Part shown: in pieces, positions 16,658-25,402 of the stretch
Layout: each line of letters opens with the position of its first letter
Position numbering within the stretch: the first letter of the stretch is position 1
Assembly (NCBI RefSeq): GCF_014636235.1
Contig: NZ_BMDZ01000049.1
Location: 1-43,044, forward strand
From: Tistrella bauzanensis
Lineage (GTDB): Bacteria > Pseudomonadota > Alphaproteobacteria > Tistrellales > Tistrellaceae
DNA length: 43,044 nucleotides
Reading direction: 5' to 3'
Position numbers and translations under genes: made by a program
Notes under the pieces: generated by a model
Databases searched by the model: none
What the model saw: only the letters and a program-made list of their open reading frames with translations
What the model was told of the DNA's origin: nothing

Positions 16658-17256
16658 GCACCTCACCGTCGATCATTCTGGCCCTGATCCGCCACGGCCG
16701 CACCGACTGGAACGATCAGGGCCGGCTTCAGGGTCAGAGCGACCAGCCGCTCAACGATGCCGGGCGCGACGAGGTGACCGGCTGGCAGTTGCCCGCACCG
16801 ATCGCCACCGGCTATGACTGGTACACCTCGCCACTGCTGCGGGCGCGCGAAACCGCAGCGCGGCTGGGCGCCCCCGGCGCGCGGCCGGCGCCGGCGCTGA
16901 TCGAGATGTCATGGGGCGCGTGGGAGGGGCAGCGGCTCGACGATCTGCGGCTGCAGCTTGGCGACCGGATGACCGCGCTGGAAGCCCGGGGGCTGGACTT
17001 CCGGCCGCCGGGGGGTGAAAGTCCGCGAGAGGTTCAGCAGAGGGTGGCGCCCTGGCTGACCGCCATGGCCGCGCGCGGGCGCAATGTCGCGGCGGTCAGC
17101 CACAAGGGCGTGATCCGGGCGGTGATGGCCCAGGCGACCGGCTGGCCGATGATCGGCAAGCCGCCGCACCGTCTGGCCCGCAACGCCGCCCATCTGTTCA
17201 AAGTGGCCCCCGATGGCACCGTGGCGGTTCACCACCTGAACCTGATGCTGTCGTGA
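16654..17256 (+). CDS. Histidine phosphatase superfamily protein (phosphoglycerate-mutase-like)
   Basis: Cytoplasmic phosphatase of 200 residues. It shows the catalytic LIRHGRTDWN (Arg13-His14-Gly15, phospho-acceptor His14), SPLLRARETA with the phosphate-binding Arg near 63, the acid Glu84 in IEMSWGAWEG, PGGES and the second histidine SHKG (His150). All active-site residues are in place. It overlaps the upstream glycosyltransferase gene by ATGA. Sitting among glycosyltransferases, it may remove a phosphate from a sugar phosphate or phospho-acceptor intermediate. It resembles CobC/GpmB-type phosphatases, but there are no cobalamin genes nearby to support a CobC role. Confidence 0.85.
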   Translation: MSTSPSIILALIRHGRTDWNDQGRLQGQSDQPLNDAGRDEVTGWQLPAPIATGYDWYTSPLLRARETAARLGAPGARPAPALIEMSWGAWEGQRLDDLRLQLGDRMTALEARGLDFRPPGGESPREVQQRVAPWLTAMAARGRNVAAVSHKGVIRAVMAQATGWPMIGKPPHRLARNAAHLFKVAPDGTVAVHHLNLMLS

Positions 17257-17334
17257 TCCGTGAGGCAACGGGCGCCGCAGCCATACCGCGCCACACCACT
17301 CTTTCAGTTTCTTTCAGTTACCGAGGATGCCGTC

Positions 17335-18600
17335 GTGACCACAGCAGATACCGGTTCCGCTCCCCTGCCCCGGCCCGATCTCAGCCGGTCCCTGCGGCCA
17401 CGGATCGTGCTCTACGTCCAGCATCTGCTCGGCATCGGCCACCAGAAGCGGGCCGCGACCCTGACCCGCGCGCTCGAAGACAAAGGCTTTGCCGTCACCT
17501 ATGTCAGCGGCGGCTTTCCGGTCCGCGGGCTCGACACCGGTGCTGCCGATCTGGTGCAGCTGCCGCCGGCACGCGCGGTCGACAAGTTCTTCAAGGTTCT
17601 GGTCGGTCCCGACGGGCGGGTGATCGACGATGACTGGCGCATGCGCCGCCGCGATCTGCTGATCGCGATCATTCAGCGCGTGCAGCCGGCGATCCTGATC
17701 ACCGAGCTGTTTCCCTTCGGCCGCAGACAGTTGGCGTCCGAGATTGTCCCGATGATCGAAGCGGCGCGGGCCCTGCCCCGGCCGGCGCTGATCGCCGCAT
17801 CGGTGCGCGATATCCTGGTGGAACCGCCCAAGGAAGAGCGCCGGCACGAGATGCTCGACCGTGCGCGGCGCTATTACGACCTGGTCATGGTGCATGGCGA
17901 CCCGGCCCTGGTGCCGTTCGAGCGGACCTTTCCGCTGATGGCCGAGGTGGCCGATCTGGTGCATTACACCGGCTATGTGGTTGACCGGAACCGCAACCAC
18001 ACGCCGCCGCCGGGCCGCGATGCGCGCGACGGCACCGGCGAGGTGCTGGTCTCGGCCGGCGGTGGCGCGGTCAGCGAGGCATTGTTCCGGGCCGCCATCG
18101 CCGCCCGCGCCGGCAGCGGGCCCGACCTGTCGGCACGGCATTGGCGGCTGCTGGTCGGCTGGAACCTGGATGACGCGATCCTGGCCGATCTGCGCGCCGC
18201 CGCCATGGCTGCCGATATCCGGGCTCTTACGGCAGAACCGGGCTTCACGGTCGAACGTGCGCGCCCCGATTTCGTCGCCATGCTGGGCCGGGCGGCGCTG
18301 TCGATCTCTCAGGCCGGCTATAACACTCTGCTGGAAGTGGTTGAAAACCGGGTGCCGGCGGTGGTGGTGCCCTATGCCGGCGGGCTTGAAACCGAACAGG
18401 GGCTACGCGCCGGGCTGGTCGCCGAACAGGGGCTGATCGAGGTGGTGGACGAGGCGGGGCTGACGGCTGCGGCGCTGGCCGATGCCGCCGCCCGTGCCGC
18501 CGCCACGCGCGACCGCCGCTGGCCGGCGATCGACATGGATGGTGCCACCGCCAGCGCCGATCTGCTGGCCGATATGCTGGCCACGCGCGTGGCGCCGTGA
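17335..18600 (+). CDS. Glycosyltransferase, GT28-like (second copy in the operon)
   Basis: Predicted glycosyltransferase of 421 residues. The N-terminal RIVLYVQHLLGIGHQKRA parallels the SHDSFGLGHLRR loop of the gene at 12851. The middle region ILITELFPFGRRQLASE parallels FIVDKEPLGLRGEVA, and the C-terminal ISQAGYNTLLEVVENRVPAVVVPY parallels AMGGYNTFCEILSLDKRAIIVPR. This shared order is the evidence that both genes belong to one family. GTG 17335 was chosen because GAGG stands 8 nt before it; an in-frame GTG at 17260 would add 25 unconvincing residues. It ends in a GTGA overlap with the deacetylase gene. Substrates are unknown. Confidence 0.8.
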   Translation: MTTADTGSAPLPRPDLSRSLRPRIVLYVQHLLGIGHQKRAATLTRALEDKGFAVTYVSGGFPVRGLDTGAADLVQLPPARAVDKFFKVLVGPDGRVIDDDWRMRRRDLLIAIIQRVQPAILITELFPFGRRQLASEIVPMIEAARALPRPALIAASVRDILVEPPKEERRHEMLDRARRYYDLVMVHGDPALVPFERTFPLMAEVADLVHYTGYVVDRNRNHTPPPGRDARDGTGEVLVSAGGGAVSEALFRAAIAARAGSGPDLSARHWRLLVGWNLDDAILADLRAAAMAADIRALTAEPGFTVERARPDFVAMLGRAALSISQAGYNTLLEVVENRVPAVVVPYAGGLETEQGLRAGLVAEQGLIEVVDEAGLTAAALADAAARAAATRDRRWPAIDMDGATASADLLADMLATRVAP

Positions 18601-19433
18601 CCGATACCACCACGACGGACAGCCCCGCAGCCGGCGGCTGGGCGGCACTGGATGGCGAGTTGGACGCCTGGCAGGCGGCGGGCCGGCCGGCGCGGTTCTG
18701 GTGGCGCGACGACGACGCCGTAGCACCCGGGCCGGCGCTCGACCGGCTGCTGAACCGGGCGCGGCATCACCGGCTGCCGCTGGCGCTGGCGGTGATCCCC
18801 GCCACCGCGACCGAGGCGCTGGCCCGGCGGCTCGACGCGGAACCACCGGGATTGCGGGTGCTTCTTCACGGCTGGTCGCACCAGAACCACGCCCGGCCCG
18901 ACAAGAAGAAATCCGAGCTTGCCTGCGGACGGCCGCTGGACGAGATGCTGGACGATCTGGCACGGGGCCGTGACCGCCTGACCACGCTGTTCGCCAGCCG
19001 CTGTCTGGCCGTGCTGACACCGCCCTGGAACCGTCTGCCGGTGCCGTTGATCCAGCGCCTGCCCGAGATCGGCATCAACGGCCTCAGCCGGTTCAAGCCG
19101 CGCAAACGCCCGATGCCGGCCGCGAATGTGGTGGAGATCAACACCCATGTCGACCCGATCGACTGGCGCGGCACCGGCGACTTCGTGGGCGAGGACGCGG
19201 CCCTGGCAGCGATCACCCGCCATCTGGCGGCCCGGCGCGCGGGGCTTGCCGATCCGGATGAGCCGACCGGCCTGCTGACCCATCATCTTGTGCACAGCGC
19301 CGCGCTTGACGCGTTTCTGGACCGGCTTTCGGTCCGGCTGACCAGCCATCCGGCGGCGGTGTGGGACGATCCGGCCCATCTGTTCACGCCGTCGGCAAAC
19401 CGTCTTCCGCCGATTGAAACGGCGCCCCGGTGA
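18597..19433 (+). CDS. NodB-like polysaccharide deacetylase family protein, no signal peptide
   Basis: Protein of 278 residues with the divalent-metal deacetylase pattern: FWWRDDDA (Asp38-40), the metal-binding LLHGWSHQNH (His91, His95, His98), PPWNR (142-146) and a late LLTHHLVH containing the second catalytic His region. Members remove N- or O-acetyl groups from sugars. Unlike most, it has no signal peptide or membrane segment, so it should act on a cytoplasmic glycan or glycolipid intermediate. Its GTG start overlaps the upstream glycosyltransferase stop (GTGA). A glycosyltransferase, phosphatase and cytoplasmic deacetylase together recall the logic of mycothiol synthesis, but the enzyme families differ, so this is only an analogy. 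Confidence 0.78.
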   Translation: MTDTTTTDSPAAGGWAALDGELDAWQAAGRPARFWWRDDDAVAPGPALDRLLNRARHHRLPLALAVIPATATEALARRLDAEPPGLRVLLHGWSHQNHARPDKKKSELACGRPLDEMLDDLARGRDRLTTLFASRCLAVLTPPWNRLPVPLIQRLPEIGINGLSRFKPRKRPMPAANVVEINTHVDPIDWRGTGDFVGEDAALAAITRHLAARRAGLADPDEPTGLLTHHLVHSAALDAFLDRLSVRLTSHPAAVWDDPAHLFTPSANRLPPIETAPR

Positions 19434-19651
19434 CCGCGTCCCTCCCGATATGTCGACGGCTGGCCACATCGGCCGGCGTAACGGCTTGCAAGTCGCCGGT
19501 ACGAACGGGCATCCTATCGCTTGCGCGGCAGAGGGGCCGCGCCTCAGGACGATCGAGGATCGTGACCGCCCGCATGACACCCGCCCCCGATGCCCTGATG
19601 TCCGGTCGCCGGCATAACGGCGATGAGGCCCTGCGCCACGACAGGACCGAT

Positions 19652-20215
19652 ATGTTCACACAGGATCGCCCGGCGGCAGTTCCGGCCACGACCACCGGTC
19701 TGGTATTGCGCCACCATCGCGGGCCGCTTCTGGCCGACATGCTCCGCGCAGGCTTCGGCAGCCTCGTCGTCGCCCTGCCGCTGTTCGTGGTCCAGGGCCT
19801 GGGCATGGTGGCGGTCGGCGTGCTGTCGCTGCTGGTGGCGCTGTTCGCGGGCTTCGGCATCCAGCGCGCCATCCGGCTGTCCGAGGTCTGGCGCGCGGTG
19901 CCCGGCCCGCACGGTTTCATCGAACGGCACAGTCTGACCGGTCGGCGACGGATCGCCCTCCACCAGCTTTCCCGGTTGAAACTGCTGCATTATGCGCCAC
20001 GCCGTGGCGGCGGCTGGTTCCGCCTGATCCTGACCGACCAGCTTGGTCACGTGCTGGCGGTGGAAGACAGTCTTCGCGATTTCAATCAACTGGTCGCCAC
20101 GGCGCTGACCGGCGCCGGTGCTCGCCGCCTGGTGCTGGACGGGGTGACCCGCCATAATCTGTCGGCGCTGGGTCTGCGCGTGCCCCCGACCTGCACTGGT
20201 GAGGGCGGGTCATGA
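19652..20215 (+). CDS. Small membrane protein with two transmembrane segments and a PH-like C-terminal part, unknown function
   Basis: I do not recognise this protein. From ATG 19652 (AGGA 5 nt upstream) it has 187 residues. A hydrophobic hairpin at about 35-75 (FGSLVVALPLFVVQGLGM, then AVGVLSLLVALFAGFGI) is followed by a soluble part with SRLKLLHYAPRRGGGWFRLIL and VLAVEDSLRDFNQLV. That resembles the strand-rich then terminal-helix pattern of bacterial PH domains. A GTG at 19430 would give the GTGA overlap seen at other junctions of this operon, but the extra 74 residues are Arg/Ser-rich with weaker third-position GC bias, so I reject it. The gene overlaps the ATPase gene by ATGA, tying it to the transporter. 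Confidence 0.6.
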   Translation: MFTQDRPAAVPATTTGLVLRHHRGPLLADMLRAGFGSLVVALPLFVVQGLGMVAVGVLSLLVALFAGFGIQRAIRLSEVWRAVPGPHGFIERHSLTGRRRIALHQLSRLKLLHYAPRRGGGWFRLILTDQLGHVLAVEDSLRDFNQLVATALTGAGARRLVLDGVTRHNLSALGLRVPPTCTGEGGS

Positions 20216-22227
20216 GCCAGTCCCGGCACGTCCTGCGGCCGGCCGGCCGGTCCGCGATGCATCCGCTCACCGGCAGCCGTACACCGGCCGTCACCCGGCC
20301 ATTATTGGCCGTGCGTGATCTGGTGGTGCGCTTCGCGCTACCGGAAGGGGCCCTCACGGCCGTCGACGGCGTGTCGTTCACCATCAATCCCGGGCGGATC
20401 ACAGCACTGGTCGGGGAAAGCGGCTCAGGCAAAAGTGTGCTGACCCAGGCGGTGATGGGCCTGCTGCCGTCGCTTGCCCGCATCGACGGCGGCAGTGCCG
20501 TGTTCACCGACCCGCTCGACAATACGGCCACAAATCTGGCTGAACTGCCGGCCAACAGCCGCGCCATGCGCCGGATTCGCGGCGGCCGGATCGGCATGAT
20601 CTTTCAGGAGCCGATGAGCGCCTTGTCGCCGCTGCACACGCTGGGCGACCAGATCACCGAGGCCGTGCGTCTGCATCTGCAACTGGACGGCAGCGATGCC
20701 CGCGAGGTCGCGGCCGACATGCTGCACCGGGTGGGCTTTCCCAATCCGCGGGTGGCGCTCGACCGCTATCCGTTCGAATTGTCCGGCGGCCTGCGCCAGC
20801 GCGGCGTGATCGCCATGGCGCTGGCAGCAAAGCCAGCGCTGCTGATCGCCGACGAGCCGACCACCGCTCTCGACGTCACCCTGCAGGCCCAGATCCTGAA
20901 GCTGCTGCGTGATCTTCAGGACGAAATGGGCATGGGCGTGCTGCTGATCACCCATGACCTTGGCGTGGTGGCGAGCCTTGCCGACGACATGGTGGTGTTG
21001 TATCGCGGCAAGGTGATGGAAGCGGGCCCGGCAGATACCCTGATCCGTGATCCCCGCCATGCCTATCTGAAAGCCCTGCTGGGCGCCGTGCCGCGGATCG
21101 GCATGGATCGGGATGAACGGCTGGTGCCGCTGCGCGCGGTGGCGCTCGATCCCAAGCTCGCCGTCAGCGCAGTGGGCAAGCACGGCCTTGCCACAACGGC
21201 ACCGACCACGACCTCGGCGAATATGGGCGATGCCCTGGCGGCCGGCACGCCCCTGTTGTCGGTCGAAGGCCTGACCAAGCGTTTCGTCAGCCGGGGCGCC
21301 GGCATCTTCAGCCGGGGCGGCGGCGCCGGCGTGCTGGCGGTCGACAATGTCTCGTTCACGGTCGGCCGGGCCGAGAGTGTCGGCCTGGTGGGCGAGAGCG
21401 GCTGCGGCAAGACCACCACCTCACGCATGCTGCTGGGTGCGATCCGCGCCGATGAAGGCCGGATCATGTTCCGTGGCGACAATGATGTGCAAGCCACTGA
21501 TTTAGCCACTTTGTCTGACCATGGCTGGATCCCGTTCCGCCGCCGGCTGCAATATGTGTTTCAGGATCCGTTCCATTCGCTGAATCCGCGGATGACCGTC
21601 TATGACATCATCGCCGAGCCGCTGGAGATCCACGGCGCCGGCACTGCCAGGGAGCGTGCCGAACGGGTGAAGGCGCTGATGAAGGTGGTGGGGCTCGATA
21701 TCCGCCATCTCAGACGCTATCCGCACAGCTTCTCCGGCGGTCAGCGCCAGCGCATCGGCATCGCCCGCGCCCTGGCGCTGGGGCCCGAACTGCTGATCCT
21801 GGACGAACCCGTTTCGGCGCTGGACGTATCGGTGCAGGCGCAGGTGCTGAACCTGCTGAAGGATCTGCAATCGGTGCTGGGCCTGGGTTACCTGTTCATC
21901 TCCCACAATCTGGCGGTGGTCGATTACATGTGCGACCGCATTCTGGTGATGTGCGCCGGCCGGATCGTTGAAAGCGCGCCGCGCGACCGGCTGTTCTCGG
22001 CACCGACCCATCCCTATACCCGCGCCCTGATCGCCGCCGTGCCCGAAGCCGATCCCGACCGTCGGCTTGATTTTGCCGCCCTGATGGACGGCCGCGCCTC
22101 GGACCCCGCGGTCTGGCCGGAACCCTGGCGTCTGCTGCCGGGCGGCGCCTCGCGGATGAGTGAGATCGCGCCCGGCCATTTCGTCAGGGTCGGCGCGGAT
22201 ATGGCCGATGCGGGAGCGGCGGCATGA
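20212..22227 (+). CDS. Fused double ATPase of an oligopeptide/oligosaccharide ABC importer (DppD-DppF type)
   Basis: Single protein of 671 residues holding two nucleotide-binding domains that are separate DppD and DppF subunits in most systems. Domain 1 has Walker A GESGSGKS (68-75), Q-loop FQEP (131-134), signature LSGGLRQR (190-197) and Walker [13 protein letters not shown] (210-221). Domain 2 has Walker A GESGCGKT (394-401), Q-loop FQDP (450-453), signature FSGGQRQR (507-514) and Walker [13 protein letters not shown]. The linker carries the [10 protein letters not shown] tail typical of this family. Both sites look intact. It overlaps the genes on both sides by 4 nt. The substrate class (peptide, opine or oligosaccharide) cannot be told from the ATPase. 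Confidence 0.93.
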   Translation: MSQSRHVLRPAGRSAMHPLTGSRTPAVTRPLLAVRDLVVRFALPEGALTAVDGVSFTINPGRITALVGESGSGKSVLTQAVMGLLPSLARIDGGSAVFTDPLDNTATNLAELPANSRAMRRIRGGRIGMIFQEPMSALSPLHTLGDQITEAVRLHLQLDGSDAREVAADMLHRVGFPNPRVALDRYPFELSGGLRQRGVIAMALAAKPALLIADEPTTALDVTLQAQILKLLRDLQDEMGMGVLLITHDLGVVASLADDMVVLYRGKVMEAGPADTLIRDPRHAYLKALLGAVPRIGMDRDERLVPLRAVALDPKLAVSAVGKHGLATTAPTTTSANMGDALAAGTPLLSVEGLTKRFVSRGAGIFSRGGGAGVLAVDNVSFTVGRAESVGLVGESGCGKTTTSRMLLGAIRADEGRIMFRGDNDVQATDLATLSDHGWIPFRRRLQYVFQDPFHSLNPRMTVYDIIAEPLEIHGAGTARERAERVKALMKVVGLDIRHLRRYPHSFSGGQRQRIGIARALALGPELLILDEPVSALDVSVQAQVLNLLKDLQSVLGLGYLFISHNLAVVDYMCDRILVMCAGRIVESAPRDRLFSAPTHPYTRALIAAVPEADPDRRLDFAALMDGRASDPAVWPEPWRLLPGGASRMSEIAPGHFVRVGADMADAGAAA

Positions 22228-24248
22228 GCGGCCGCTGGCAGGGCCTGTGGCAGAAGACGCTGGCCGCCGCCGCCCTGGTCGCCCTGATTCTGGCAGGCGC
22301 CGGTGCTGCACGGGCGCAGGATGGCGGCGATACCCGCCCGATCGGCGGCTTTGCGGCCGAGAGCGGTCTTGGATCGCAGATCGAAATTCTGGTCTCGCCC
22401 AGCGCGCCCATGCCGGACCATCTGGTTGAAGCGTCGGTTCTGGAAGCGGCCGTCACCGCAGGCACTCTGCCGCCGATTGGCGAGCGGCTGCCGGCGAAGC
22501 CCGCGGTCGACGATTTCATCGGGCCCGATCTTCAGCCCGGCCGCCAGGGCGGCACCTGGACCATGCTGGTCGGCAGGCCCAAGGATGTGCGCATGGGGCT
22601 GGTCTATGGCTATGCCCGGCTGGTGCGCTATACGCAGGATCTATCGTTCGAGGCGGATATCCTGGACAGGGTCGAGATCCAGGACGGCCGGACCTTCACC
22701 ATGCGTCTCAGGCCCGGCCATCGCTGGTCGGATGGCGAACCGTTCACCGCCGACGACTTCCGCTATTTCTGGGAAGACGTCGTCAACAACCCCAAACTCT
22801 ATCCGGCCGGGCCGCCGCGCGAACTGCTGGTCGATGGCGAGCCGCCGCGTTTCACCGTCATCAACGACACCACGGTCCGCTATAGCTGGTCGAAACCGAA
22901 TCCCCGGCTGCTGCCGGCGATCGCCGGGCCGTTGCCGCTGACCCTGTACCGGCCGGCGCATTACCTGCGCCAATTCCACGAGCGCTATGCCGATCCGGAA
23001 ACCCTGCTGCGGATGGTGAACGACCGCAAACAGTCGAGCTGGGCGGCGCTCCACAACCGTATGGATACGGCGACCGATTTCAGCAACCCAGCCTATCCGA
23101 CCCTGCAGCCCTGGCGGCTGGTGACGGCGCCGCCATCGATCCGCTTCGTGGCCGAACGCAACCCGTATTTTCATCGCATCGACATCAATGGCCGCCAGTT
23201 GCCCTATCTCGACAGCCTGGCAATCGACGTGGTCGACGGAAAGCTGATCTCGGCCCGGACCGGCACCGGCGACGCGCTGCTGCAGGCGCGCGGGCTCGAC
23301 TTCACCGACTACACCTTCCTCAAGGCCGGAGCGGCGCGGTCGGATTACAAGGTCAACCTGTGGCGCACCGGCCGCGGCGCGCATCTGGCGCTCTATCCCA
23401 ACCTGAATGCCAGGGATGACGGCTGGCGCAGCCTGTTCCGTGACGCCCGCTTCCGGCGCGCCCTGTCGCTGGGGGTCGACCGTCACGAAATCGACGCCGT
23501 CCTGTATTACGGCCTGACCATCGGTGGCGCCAATACGGTGCTGAAGGAAAGCCCTCTCTCGCGCCCTGCCTATCGCCGGGCCTGGGCCGCCCATGACGTC
23601 GCGCAGGCGAACAAGCTGCTCGACGAGATGGGCCTGGACCGGCGCAACGATCGCGGCATCCGGCTGATGCCCGATGGCCGGCCGCTTGAGATGGTGGTCG
23701 AAACCGCGGGTGAGAGCACCGAACAGATGGACATTCTGGAACTGGTCCACGACCAGTGGCTGGACCTGGGCATCAAGATCTATGCCCGGCCGATGCAGCG
23801 CGATCTGTTCCGCAACCGGATCTTCGCGGGCGATACCCTGATGAGCGTCTGGTTCGGCCTGGAGGCGGGGCTTGCCACAGCGGAAACCGACCCGTGGGAG
23901 CTGGCGCCGATCAGCCAGCAATCGCTGCAATGGCCGAAATGGGGGCAGTATTACGAAACCAACGGCAAGTCGGGCGAGGCGCCGGACCTACCGTCGGCGG
24001 AACTGCTGCTGTCATTGTACAAGGATTGGACCGTGGCATCGTCTTCGGCGGCACGCGCGCGGATCTGGCGCGAGATGCTGGCGATCAATGCCGATCAGGT
24101 CTACTCGATTTCGCTGGTCGCCGGGGTTCTGCAACCGGTGGTGATGAATGCGCGGCTGCGTAATGTGCCGGAGCGGGGCCTGTTCAACTGGGATCCGGGC
24201 TCGCATTTCGGCCTCTACCGTCCGGAACGGTTCTGGCTCGACAACTGA
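22224..24248 (+). CDS. Periplasmic solute-binding protein, family 5 (DppA/OppA fold), unusually large
   Basis: Secreted binding protein of 674 residues with a signal peptide ([11 protein letters not shown], hydrophobic 12-26, cleavage near AARA-QDG). Family 5 hallmarks are FTMRLRPGHRWSDGEPFTADDFRYFWEDV (read as MRLRPGHRWSDG and EPFTADDF, about 160-180) and the later RRALSLGVDRHEI. Typical DppA proteins have about 530 residues. The extra length is a mature N-terminal region of about 80 residues before the lobe starts (GGTWTMLVG), a feature seen in the subgroup that binds oligosaccharides or unusual peptides. It overlaps the ATPase gene by ATGA. It is the part that defines what the operon imports. 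Confidence 0.9.
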   Translation: MSGRWQGLWQKTLAAAALVALILAGAGAARAQDGGDTRPIGGFAAESGLGSQIEILVSPSAPMPDHLVEASVLEAAVTAGTLPPIGERLPAKPAVDDFIGPDLQPGRQGGTWTMLVGRPKDVRMGLVYGYARLVRYTQDLSFEADILDRVEIQDGRTFTMRLRPGHRWSDGEPFTADDFRYFWEDVVNNPKLYPAGPPRELLVDGEPPRFTVINDTTVRYSWSKPNPRLLPAIAGPLPLTLYRPAHYLRQFHERYADPETLLRMVNDRKQSSWAALHNRMDTATDFSNPAYPTLQPWRLVTAPPSIRFVAERNPYFHRIDINGRQLPYLDSLAIDVVDGKLISARTGTGDALLQARGLDFTDYTFLKAGAARSDYKVNLWRTGRGAHLALYPNLNARDDGWRSLFRDARFRRALSLGVDRHEIDAVLYYGLTIGGANTVLKESPLSRPAYRRAWAAHDVAQANKLLDEMGLDRRNDRGIRLMPDGRPLEMVVETAGESTEQMDILELVHDQWLDLGIKIYARPMQRDLFRNRIFAGDTLMSVWFGLEAGLATAETDPWELAPISQQSLQWPKWGQYYETNGKSGEAPDLPSAELLLSLYKDWTVASSSAARARIWREMLAINADQVYSISLVAGVLQPVVMNARLRNVPERGLFNWDPGSHFGLYRPERFWLDN

Positions 24249-24270
24249 CCGGCTGCACGGACGATACCGG

Positions 24271-24297
24271 ACCACACCGACAGAACCACACCGACAG
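24271..24297 (+). repeat. Tandem 13-bp direct repeat downstream of the binding-protein gene
   Basis: ACCACACCGACAG occurs at 24271-24283 and again at 24285-24297, one base apart. It starts 23 nt after the stop codon, in the 155-nt gap before the permease gene. No function is evident. Confidence 0.7.
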
Positions 24298-24304
24298 GCA
24301 CGGG

Positions 24305-24380
24305 GCCGGCCACAGCAATCGCGGCCGGCGCATCGATCGAGGGAACGGGCCGGTTACGGGACGCGAGATCCCGCCGGCCC
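24305..24380 (+). promoter_or_regulatory. Two intercistronic hairpins between binding-protein and permease genes
   Basis: The first pairs GCCGGCC (24305-24311) with GGCCGGC (24323-24329). The second pairs GGGCCGG (24347-24353) with CCGGCCC (24374-24380), with a further inner GGGA/TCCC pair. Neither has a U-run, so they look like mRNA-stabilising or attenuating stems rather than terminators. Such stems after binding-protein genes commonly raise that protein above the permeases. Confidence 0.5.
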
Positions 24381-24403
24381 CGGCAAGGGGAGCAAGGCCC
24401 GCG

Positions 24404-25402
24404 ATGTTTGTGTACATCGCGCGACGGCTGCTGATGATGATACCGACGCTGATCATGATCAGCATTCTGGTCTTCGTCATCATCCAGCTGCCGCCCGGCG
24501 ACTATCTGACCACGCAACTAGCCGAACTGGCAGCCCAGGGCGAAGGGGCGAGCCAGGCGAAGATCGAATTCCTGCGGGCGGAATATGGCCTGGACCAGCC
24601 GCTGTATGAACAGTATCTGCGCTGGGCCGGCGGCCTGCTGGTCGGCGACCTCGGCTATTCGTTCGAATATCAGCTGCCGGTGTCGGAAGTGGTGGGCGAC
24701 CGGCTGTGGCTGACCATGCTGGTGTCGTTCGCCACCATCATCTTCTCGTACGCCGTCGCCTTCCCGATCGGCATTTACGGGGCGATCCGCCAGTACAGCC
24801 CGCTCGACCACGGGCTGACCTTCATCGGCTTTCTGGGGCTGGCGACGCCGAACTTCCTGCTCGCCCTGGTGCTGCTGTATTTCTCGAACATCTGGTTCGG
24901 CACCTCGATCGGCGGCCTGATGGATCCTGAATACCTCGACCAGCCGTTCAGCTGGGGCAAGTTCGTCTCGGTGATGCAGCATCTGTGGGTGCCGGTGGTG
25001 GTGATCGGCACATCGAACACCGCCGGCATGATCCGTCGGTTGCGGGCCAATCTGCTGGATGAACTGCGCAAGCAGTATGTCACCACCGCCAAGGCCAAGG
25101 GGCTCCATCCGGCCCGGGTGCTGGTGAAGTATCCGCTGCGCATGGCGCTGAACCCGTTCATTGCCGATCTGGGCAATGTGCTGCCACAGGTGGTGTCCGG
25201 CGCCGCGATCGTCTCGGTGGTGCTGTCGCTGCCGACCACCGGGCCGATGCTGCTCAGGGCATTGCAGACCCAGGACATGTATCTCGCCGGATCGTTCCTG
25301 ATGTTCATGGCATTGCTGACCGTGGTCGGCGTGCTGGTGTCCGACCTGCTGCTGGCGGTGCTCGACCCCCGCATCCGGCTCGATGGCGGGAGATCGCGAT
25401 GA
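24404..25402 (+). CDS. ABC importer permease, DppB family
   Basis: Inner-membrane permease of 332 residues. The N-terminus MFVYIARRLLMMIPTLIMIS is the standard DppB first helix (given here as FVYIARRLLMMIPTL). The periplasmic segment with YGLDQPLYEQYLRW follows, and the cytoplasmic coupling motif reads KQYVTTAKAKGLHPARVLVKYPLR (core TTAKAKGL, about 225-232). The protein has about six membrane spans. ATG 24404 is preceded by GGGGAGCAAGG. It pairs with the DppC-type permease, whose start overlaps its stop by ATGA. Confidence 0.92.
   Translation: MFVYIARRLLMMIPTLIMISILVFVIIQLPPGDYLTTQLAELAAQGEGASQAKIEFLRAEYGLDQPLYEQYLRWAGGLLVGDLGYSFEYQLPVSEVVGDRLWLTMLVSFATIIFSYAVAFPIGIYGAIRQYSPLDHGLTFIGFLGLATPNFLLALVLLYFSNIWFGTSIGGLMDPEYLDQPFSWGKFVSVMQHLWVPVVVIGTSNTAGMIRRLRANLLDELRKQYVTTAKAKGLHPARVLVKYPLRMALNPFIADLGNVLPQVVSGAAIVSVVLSLPTTGPMLLRALQTQDMYLAGSFLMFMALLTVVGVLVSDLLLAVLDPRIRLDGGRSR

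Noticed and set aside
16654-17256. Assignment of the histidine phosphatase as cobalamin phosphatase CobC
   Set aside because: The fold fits, but no cobalamin gene is nearby and it is overlapped by a glycosyltransferase gene, so only the superfamily is claimed.
19430-19651. Longer N-terminus (74 residues) for the two-helix membrane protein starting at a GTGA overlap
   Set aside because: The overlap is attractive, but the residues are Arg/Ser-rich, third-position GC bias drops, and a good ribosome site precedes the ATG at 19652.
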